Shown: piece after piece, positions 5,602 to 10,010 of the stretch
How positions within the stretch are numbered: the first letter of the stretch is position 1
Layout of the letters: the number at the start of each line of letters is the position of its first letter
DNA from: an uncultured Bacteroides sp.
Lineage (GTDB): Bacteria; Bacteroidota; Bacteroidia; Bacteroidales; Bacteroidaceae
NCBI GenBank assembly: GCA_902472795.1
Contig: CABROZ010000087.1
Coordinates: forward strand, 1 to 10,010
Length of the DNA: 10,010 nucleotides
Direction: 5' to 3'
Translations under genes and position numbers: made by a program
The notes under the pieces: model-generated
The model's database searches: none
What the model was told of the DNA's origin: nothing
Seen by the model: the letters and a program-made list of their open reading frames with translations, nothing else

Positions 5602-6288
5602 TCATTTTCTCGAAGTAATGTGGAAGCAGCCTTGCTTCAGTTCGTATTTGACGTAGCACTCGCCATTTTGTTTCAGGTCTCTCAGCACTTCGGACAGTAC
5701 AAGTTTCAGTGTGTCGGCGCTGACGTCCTGCAAGGGGCGGCCGTCTTCGTCTTCTACTTTTTCGAAACGTTTCCAACTGATGTCGAACGTAGTGCCGTAG
5801 GAGTGGGCGGAATTGCTCGAAGCGTTAGTGTTGCGGCGGCGCAGGCGCTTCACATCGTCCTGGGTGCGGAGTACGGAGGTGACGATGACTTTATTCGGAT
5901 TCAGTCCTTTCGAGGTGAGCGAATCGAGGAAATTGCTTCCGATGCTGTCCAGCAGGTCGGCTGCGCCGGGTACGAGGTAGGGGATGGAGTGTGTGAGCGA
6001 GTCGACAGCGTAGAGGTCGTTGGTCTGTATGTGGCGAAGCTTCTCCTTCAGGGCTTCGGCTTTCTGACGCGAGCCCAGGGGAGCGATGCCGATGGCGCGG
6101 GCCACTTCGAGGTGCTTGGCGTTGAGGTCGCCGAAGGAACGCTTATAGCTGACGACGCCCTTGATGTTGCGCGGTTCGTTCAGTTTGAGGGACATGTCTT
6201 TCTTTTTGCAGCTACCGAGGGTGGACGTAGCTACGGTTGCCGCAAGCAGCAGGAAGGGGAGGTAGTGTGTAAATCTGTTCTTTTTCAT
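5602..6288 (-). CDS. DUF5715 family lipoprotein with M15-like metallopeptidase signature
   Basis: A 228-residue exported lipoprotein. The N-terminus MKKNRF plus a hydrophobic core (9-22) ends in a lipobox LGSC with lipidated Cys27, followed by KKKD. The C-terminal half contains VTSVLRTQDDVKRL (136-149) and SAHSYGTTFDISW (160-172), in which His162 and Asp169 form the H-x6-D zinc pair. A final CFHITSR (221-227) offers His223 as the third ligand. This order (R..Q, H-x6-D, distal H) is that of the LAS/M15 peptidases such as VanY and VanX, which cleave peptidoglycan peptides. I recognise the protein as DUF5715; the metallopeptidase reading comes from the motifs. It would act in the periplasm, anchored to a membrane. 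It lies upstream of argR in the same direction, with no clear terminator between, and is divergent from truA. Confidence 0.8.
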   Translation of the reverse strand: MKKNRFTHYLPFLLLAATVATSTLGSCKKKDMSLKLNEPRNIKGVVSYKRSFGDLNAKHLEVARAIGIAPLGSRQKAEALKEKLRHIQTNDLYAVDSLTHSIPYLVPGAADLLDSIGSNFLDSLTSKGLNPNKVIVTSVLRTQDDVKRLRRRNTNASSNSAHSYGTTFDISWKRFEKVEDEDGRPLQDVSADTLKLVLSEVLRDLKQNGECYVKYELKQGCFHITSRK

Positions 6289-6334
6289 TGCTTTGTTTTT
6301 GTGAATTTATATGCAAGTCTTTGCAAAAGTCACG

Positions 6335-6343
6335 GCAAAGATA
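6335..6343 (-). promoter_or_regulatory. -7 box for the DUF5715 gene
   Basis: On the minus strand TATCTTTGC (6343-6335) fits the Bacteroides -7 consensus TAnnTTTG, 46 bases upstream of the start codon. I see no good TTTG at the expected -33 position. Confidence 0.5.
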
Positions 6344-6365
6344 CTTTAATCCGCAGAAACTGCAT

Positions 6366-6374
6366 TATCTTTGC
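6366..6374 (+). promoter_or_regulatory. -7 box for truA
   Basis: TATCTTTGC fits TAnnTTTG exactly. Upstream only TTTA (6345-6348) is near the -33 position. The start of transcription would be near 6380, giving a leader of about 115 bases before the truA GTG. It is the mirror image of the box at 6335-6343, so the two divergent promoters overlap. Confidence 0.55.
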
Positions 6375-6381
6375 ACCCAAA

Positions 6382-6483
6382 ATGCAGGGACAGGCTGACC
6401 GATGGCCGGATGCGGGACGAATGCTTGCGAGCGGCTGGCAGGTTACGGACAGATGTCCTTTTCTTTTGAATCCTCTAATATAA
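6382..6483 (+). CDS. Possible 33-codon upstream ORF in the truA leader
   Basis: An ATG at 6382, only about two bases after the inferred transcription start, opens a 33-residue frame that ends at TAA 6481-6483, 12 bases before the truA start and in the same frame. It would be nearly leaderless. No homology is recognised and the composition is unremarkable. It may be chance; it is noted because of the unusually long leader. Confidence 0.2.
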   Translation: MQGQADRWPDAGRMLASGWQVTDRCPFLLNPLI

Positions 6484-6495
6484 AAAGGAAGAACT

Positions 6496-7260
6496 GTGCA
6501 ACGATATTTCATCTATTTGGCTTACGACGGAACGGCCTATCACGGCTGGCAGATACAGCCCAACGGGGCAAGTGTGCAGGAGTGTTTGATGAAGGCGCTC
6601 TCGACGTTGCTGCGCTGCGAGGTGGAGGTGACGGGAGCCGGGCGCACGGATGCCGGGGTGCACGCCTCGCTGATGGTGGCTCACTTCGACAGTGAGCAGC
6701 CCTTGGACACGGCCTTCATGACAGACAAGCTGAACCGTCTGCTGCCGCCTGACATTTCGGTCTACCGTCTGCGGGCGGTGAAGCCCGATGCGCATGCACG
6801 CTTCGATGCCACGGCACGCATGTACAAGTATTACGTCACGACGGCGAAGGTGCCGTTCGACCGGCAATACCGTTGCCGACTGTTCCAACGGCCCGACTTC
6901 GACCGGATGAACGAAGCGGCGCGCCGGCTGTTCGACTATACCGACTTTACCAGCTTCAGCAAGCTGCACACCGACGTAAAGACCAACAACTGTCGCATCA
7001 TGCACGCCGAGTGGACACAGCTGGACGAGGTGACCTGGGTGTTTACCATCCGTGCCGACCGCTTCCTGCGCAACATGGTGCGGGCCATTGTGGGCACGCT
7101 GCTCGAAGTGGGCCGCGGCAAACTGTCGGTCGAGGGTTTCTGCCGGGTCATCGAGCAGAAGGACCGTTGCCGTGCAGGGACTTCCGTACCCGGCAACGCA
7201 TTGTTCCTGGTCGATGTGGCCTATCCCGAGGAATTGTTCATGGAGGAAGAGGAGCGATGA
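6496..7260 (+). CDS. truA: tRNA pseudouridine(38-40) synthase TruA
   Basis: A 254-residue pseudouridine synthase that modifies uridines 38-40 in the anticodon stem of tRNAs. The start region RYFIYLAYDGTAYHGWQIQ (3-21) is the standard TruA N-terminus. GAGRTDAGVHA (48-57) carries the catalytic Asp52. RMYKYYV (108-114) and the C-terminal RADRFLRNMVRAIVGTLLEVG segment (187-206) complete the two-domain pattern. The start codon is GTG at 6496. The choice is firm: an in-frame TAA lies 12 bases upstream, and a Shine-Dalgarno-like AAGGA (6485-6489) is well placed. Length matches the family. Transcribed divergently from the DUF5715 lipoprotein gene and probably co-transcribed with the EamA transporter 57 bases downstream. 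Confidence 0.96.
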   Translation: MQRYFIYLAYDGTAYHGWQIQPNGASVQECLMKALSTLLRCEVEVTGAGRTDAGVHASLMVAHFDSEQPLDTAFMTDKLNRLLPPDISVYRLRAVKPDAHARFDATARMYKYYVTTAKVPFDRQYRCRLFQRPDFDRMNEAARRLFDYTDFTSFSKLHTDVKTNNCRIMHAEWTQLDEVTWVFTIRADRFLRNMVRAIVGTLLEVGRGKLSVEGFCRVIEQKDRCRAGTSVPGNALFLVDVAYPEELFMEEEER

Positions 7261-7282
7261 GGCTCCTTTCCTTATTATATAT

Positions 7283-7293
7283 GTAAGACTTAC
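7283..7293. promoter_or_regulatory. Small palindrome between truA and the transporter gene
   Basis: GTAAGACTTAC is a perfect inverted repeat around a central A and extends imperfectly to 7281-7295. The one-base centre rules out an RNA hairpin of this form, so it is at most a protein-binding site. It sits 25 bases upstream of the transporter start. Confidence 0.2.
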
Positions 7294-7317
7294 GTCCGTT
7301 AATTCGTTTTTTTTATT

Positions 7318-8217
7318 ATGTGGTTATTGCTTGCTTTTCTTTCGGCTGCGCTGCTGGGCTTTTACGATGCCTTCAAGAAGCAGTCGTTGCGCGACAACGC
7401 CGTGTTGCCCGTCCTGTTTCTGAATACACTGTTTTCGAGCCTGATTTTCCTGCCTTTTATCGTGCTGTCGTTTGCGGCGCCCGAAGTGCTGCGAGGCACG
7501 ATGTTCGAGATGCCCGTGGCAGGATGGGAAACGCATAAGTATATCGTTGTCAAATCGTTCATCGTCCTCTCGTCGTGGGTGTTCGGTTACTTCGGCATGA
7601 AGCACTTGCCGCTCACCATCGTGGGACCCATCAATGCCACGCGTCCGGTGATGGTGCTCGTAGGCGCCATGCTGTTCTTCGGCGAGCGGCTCAACCTGTA
7701 TCAGTGGGCGGGCGTGCTGCTGGCCGTGGCTTCGTTTTTCATGCTGAGCCGTTCGGGCAAGAAAGAGGGCATCGACTTCAGTCACAACAAGTGGATTTTC
7801 TTCATCGTGCTGGCTGCGGTGACGGGAGCCATCAGCGGCCTGTACGACAAGTATCTGATGACCCGCCTCAATCCGATGCTGGTGCAGTCGTGGTACAATG
7901 TCTATCAGGTGTTCATCATGTGCCCCGTCATCCTGCTGCTGTGGTACCCCAAGCGTAAGTCGAGTACGCCGTTCCGCTGGAAGTGGACCATTGTCTTCAT
8001 TTCGCTGTTCCTTTGTGCGGCCGACTTTGCCTACTTCTATGCCTTGAGTTACGAAGATTCGATGATATCCATCGTGTCGATGGTGCGCAGGGGCAGCGTG
8101 GTGGTGTCGTTCCTGTTCGGAGCCTTGTTCTTCCGTGAAAAGAATTTAAAAAGTAAGGCTGTCGACCTGATTTTGGTGCTGATAGGAATGTTCTTCTTAT
8201 ATTTGGGGAGCAAATAG
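7318..8217 (+). CDS. EamA/DMT-superfamily transporter
   Basis: A 299-residue integral membrane protein of the drug/metabolite transporter type, with two EamA repeats of about five helices each. The first repeat opens with LLLAFLSAALLGFYDAF and closes with FFGERLNLYQWAGVLLAV (120-137). The second opens at FFIVLAAVTGAISGLYDKYL (161-180) and closes with FFREKNLKSKAVDLILVLIG (271-290). The internal duplication is visible in the paired GLYDKYL/GFYDAFK and FFGE/FFRE motifs. It sits in the inner membrane and exports or imports small metabolites; the substrate cannot be read from sequence. The ATG at 7318 is the first start before the first helix. No TAnnTTTG box is seen in the 57-base gap, so it is probably read from the truA promoter. 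Confidence 0.9.
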   Translation: MWLLLAFLSAALLGFYDAFKKQSLRDNAVLPVLFLNTLFSSLIFLPFIVLSFAAPEVLRGTMFEMPVAGWETHKYIVVKSFIVLSSWVFGYFGMKHLPLTIVGPINATRPVMVLVGAMLFFGERLNLYQWAGVLLAVASFFMLSRSGKKEGIDFSHNKWIFFIVLAAVTGAISGLYDKYLMTRLNPMLVQSWYNVYQVFIMCPVILLLWYPKRKSSTPFRWKWTIVFISLFLCAADFAYFYALSYEDSMISIVSMVRRGSVVVSFLFGALFFREKNLKSKAVDLILVLIGMFFLYLGSK

Positions 8218-8223
8218 GAGGGA

Positions 8224-8283
8224 AATGAAGAATGAAGAATGAAGAACTAAGAATGGAGAATGAAGAACTAAGAATGGAGAATG
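8224..8283 (+). repeat. Heptanucleotide repeat array with a 21-bp tandem duplication
   Basis: AATGAAG-type units in plus orientation in the gap between the transporter and the DUF3256 gene. A 21-bp unit starting GAAGAACTAAG occurs twice, at 8241-8261 and 8262-8282, with no mismatch, showing recent slippage. This array has no inverted partner here. Confidence 0.85.
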
Positions 8284-8299
8284 TCTTCCCTCATCAACT

Positions 8300-8328
8300 A
8301 TGAATTATTAATTGTCAACTATTGATTA
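8300..8328 (+). repeat. A/T-rich repeat-like segment
   Basis: A stretch containing AATTATTAATTGTCAACTAT resembles a second class of short interspersed A/T-rich repeats that I recall from Bacteroides intergenic regions. It lies directly before the DUF3256 start and may contribute its ribosome-binding region. Confidence 0.35.
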
Positions 8329-8334
8329 ACCGTT

Positions 8335-8982
8335 ATGAACCGACTGATATTATTCGCTATATGCTTGCTGGTGCTGCCCCTGTCGCTGCGTGCACAGCTG
8401 GCGAAAGACGTCTTCAAGGCTATGCCCGACTCGCTGAATCTGCTGCTGACGTCGGTGAACCGTGCCGACTTCATCGACTTTCTGGAAAGCAAAATGAAGG
8501 CCGAAGTGACCAACCGCTTCGACGGCAAGTCGGAGATGACCGCGCTGACGTCCGACTACATCCACATCCGCATGACGCCCCAAAGCACCTGGGAGATGAA
8601 ACTGCTGCCGCTGACCGATAGTACCAAGGTGGTGTGCACCGTTTCTACCGTCTGTGCTCCGGCATGCGACAGCCACATCCGCTTCTATACCACCGACTGG
8701 AAAGAGCTGTCCGCTGCCGACTTCCTGCCTGCCCTGCCCGTGACGGACGACTTCATCGAAGCCGCCCCCGACTCGGCCGACATCTACGACTATCAGGATG
8801 CCCGCCGCCAGGCCGACATCCTCTTCCTGAAGGCTTCGCTTTCGCCCACCGATGCCGCGCTGACCTTCACCTTCTGTACCCCCGACTATATGGAAAAAGA
8901 AGCGGCGGACCGGTTGAAACCTTTTGTCCGCCGCCCTGTGGTTTATACCTGGAAAGAGGGGAAATTCGTCACTTTACCTTAA
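8335..8982 (+). CDS. DUF3256 family secreted protein
   Basis: A 215-residue protein with a type I signal peptide: MNR, a hydrophobic core LILFAICLLVLPLSL, then RA-Q with cleavage probably after Ala20. The mature part begins AKDVFKAMPDSLNLLLTSVNRADFIDF (23-49), which I recognise as the DUF3256 pattern of Bacteroidetes. Three cysteines (Cys101, Cys107, Cys111) cluster in VCTVSTVCAPACDS and could form a disulfide in the periplasm. No catalytic motif is visible and the function is unknown. The start at 8335 is the only one that leaves a proper signal peptide. The gene follows a repeat-filled gap of 117 bases after the transporter, and its last 14 bases overlap the 3' end of the opposite yitT-like gene. 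Confidence 0.85.
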   Translation: MNRLILFAICLLVLPLSLRAQLAKDVFKAMPDSLNLLLTSVNRADFIDFLESKMKAEVTNRFDGKSEMTALTSDYIHIRMTPQSTWEMKLLPLTDSTKVVCTVSTVCAPACDSHIRFYTTDWKELSAADFLPALPVTDDFIEAAPDSADIYDYQDARRQADILFLKASLSPTDAALTFTFCTPDYMEKEAADRLKPFVRRPVVYTWKEGKFVTLP

Positions 8983-9865
8983 TCTTGTCGAACCCTTCGC
9001 CGTAGACTCCGATGACGGCACTCTGCGATACGAATGCCTTGGGGTCGATGTCTTTGATCAGTCGGAAGATGATGGGCGACTCGCTTTTCTTGGCCAGTAC
9101 GAACAGCATCTTCACTTCGTGACCCGTGTAGAAGCCCGAAGCGTGAATCACCGTCACGCCGCGGTGCGGATATTTATTGATGTGCTGTCCTATCTCCTCG
9201 TACTTGTCGCTGATGATGAAGAACTGTACCGACTGGCGGGCACTGTTGACCACCTGGTCGAGCACAAAGCTACAGATGTAAAGGGTGACGTATCCGTAGA
9301 CAACCTTTTCCCAGTCCTGCAACGCGAAATAACTGGACGAAATGATGATGAGGTCGCAGATCAGCATGACGCGTCCCAGCGTGATGTCGCGATACTTGTT
9401 GATGATGGCGGCGATGATATCCGTTCCGCCCGTGCTGCCGTTCGCCGAAAAGGCGATGCCGATGCCGCCTCCGCAGAACGAGGCACCGATGACGCAGGCC
9501 ATGAAGGGCTGGTCGTCGAGCAGCACCAGTCCCTCGGTCAGCTTCTGGATGACGGACAGGAAAAAAGTCAGAGTGAACACGGCAAAGATGGTCTTGATGC
9601 TGAACTTCCATCCCAGTATCCGTATGGCCAGCAGCAACAGCAGCACGTTGATGCCGAAGTAAGTGTACTGCACCGGAAAACCGGTAGCGAAATAGACGAT
9701 GGACGCGATGCCCGGCACGCCTCCGGTGGTGATGTCGTTGGGCAGCAGGAATACGGTCCAGCCGATGCCGTACATGATCATGCCCAGTGCAATCATCACA
9801 TAATCTTTCATTTCCCGCAGCATGTTCTGCCGGAGCGGGCTCGTTACAGTTTTTTTCATATTCAT
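8969..9865 (-). CDS. YitT family membrane protein with C-terminal DUF2179 domain
   Basis: A 298-residue protein with five or six membrane helices between about 22 and 205, including MIALGMIMYGIGWTVFLLP (24-42), FGINVLLLLLAIRIL and LICDLIIISSSYFAL. Family motifs are PNDITTGGVPGIA (42-54) and ANGSTGGTDIIA (141-152). The cytoplasmic C-terminal DUF2179 domain (about 212-293) shows the usual SGFYTG (243-248) and DPKAFVSQS (274-282). The domain resembles small regulatory ligand-binding folds, and the family is thought to be a transporter of unknown substrate. The start is MNMKKTV at 9865; the Met at residue 3 is possible too. It is monocistronic in this window, with its own -7 box upstream. Confidence 0.92.
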   Translation of the reverse strand: MNMKKTVTSPLRQNMLREMKDYVMIALGMIMYGIGWTVFLLPNDITTGGVPGIASIVYFATGFPVQYTYFGINVLLLLLAIRILGWKFSIKTIFAVFTLTFFLSVIQKLTEGLVLLDDQPFMACVIGASFCGGGIGIAFSANGSTGGTDIIAAIINKYRDITLGRVMLICDLIIISSSYFALQDWEKVVYGYVTLYICSFVLDQVVNSARQSVQFFIISDKYEEIGQHINKYPHRGVTVIHASGFYTGHEVKMLFVLAKKSESPIIFRLIKDIDPKAFVSQSAVIGVYGEGFDKIKVK

Positions 9866-9895
9866 TTGTCAGATAGATATCAGAAGCATTTTACG

Positions 9896-9904
9896 GCAAA
9901 GATA
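9896..9904 (-). promoter_or_regulatory. -7 box for the yitT-like gene
   Basis: TATCTTTGC on the minus strand (9904-9896), 30 bases before the start codon, matches the Bacteroides consensus TAnnTTTG. No clear -33 TTTG is found. Confidence 0.55.
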
Positions 9905-9943
9905 TGGTAAATTTCTTTCATCTGTTCGGATAAGGCATCTATT

Positions 9944-9951
9944 TATTTTTG
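9944..9951 (+). promoter_or_regulatory. Possible plus-strand -7 box leading out of the window
   Basis: TATTTTTG fits TAnnTTTG on the plus strand and would serve a gene beyond the right end. The region is T-rich, so a chance match is likely. No open frame of note follows before the window ends. Confidence 0.25.
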
Positions 9952-10010
9952 CTGCCTTTGCGGGGGGATACTTGCCATTCATTTGTGGGACACTTGTACG
10001 GCTCGCGAGC

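Noticed and set aside
8224..8283. CRISPR array
   Set aside because: The units are contiguous heptamers without unique spacers, and no cas gene is present.

Overview
The window looks like a chromosomal segment from a Bacteroidales bacterium, most likely Bacteroides or a close relative. The grounds are three. Several genes are preceded by the Bacteroides-type -7 box TAnnTTTG. The gene families are typical of the group (DUF5715 and DUF3256 proteins, a YitT transporter, a short PspC protein, and an ArgG with the GSTGAGNDQVRFD motif). The intergenic gaps carry AATGAAG-type heptanucleotide repeats of a kind I associate with Bacteroides genomes. No rRNA, tRNA, CRISPR array, transposase or phage gene is visible.

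Left half (about 38-5600, minus strand): an arginine biosynthesis operon read right to left: argR, a GNAT acyltransferase, argG, a PspC-domain protein, argC, a four-helix-bundle (S23/IVP-like) protein, argD, then a clear intrinsic terminator at 38-82. ArgC and ArgD reduce and transaminate the N-acylated intermediates, ArgG makes argininosuccinate, and ArgR is the arginine-sensing regulator. The GNAT is the best candidate for the first step, N-acylation of glutamate. Bacteroides is known to use N-succinyl rather than N-acetyl intermediates, so ArgC and ArgD here probably act on succinylated substrates. argB, argE, argH and the transcarbamylase are not in the window. A -7 box, an ARG-box-like palindrome and three copies of an 8-bp GCAAAAAC motif lie upstream of argR.

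Two genes look like guests in this operon: pspC, and the four-helix-bundle gene. The latter lies inside a 461-bp unit (1240-1700) bounded by 32-bp inverted repeats that match at 30 positions and that supply its start codon. A second, shorter repeat-bounded unit with no recognisable gene separates the GNAT gene from argG.

Right half: a lipoprotein with an M15-like metallopeptidase signature (DUF5715, minus strand) is divergent from truA (plus strand). Downstream of truA on the plus strand are a ten-helix EamA-type transporter and a secreted DUF3256 protein. The DUF3256 gene overlaps, tail to tail, a minus-strand YitT/DUF2179 membrane protein. The last roughly 145 bases hold the yitT promoter and no gene.
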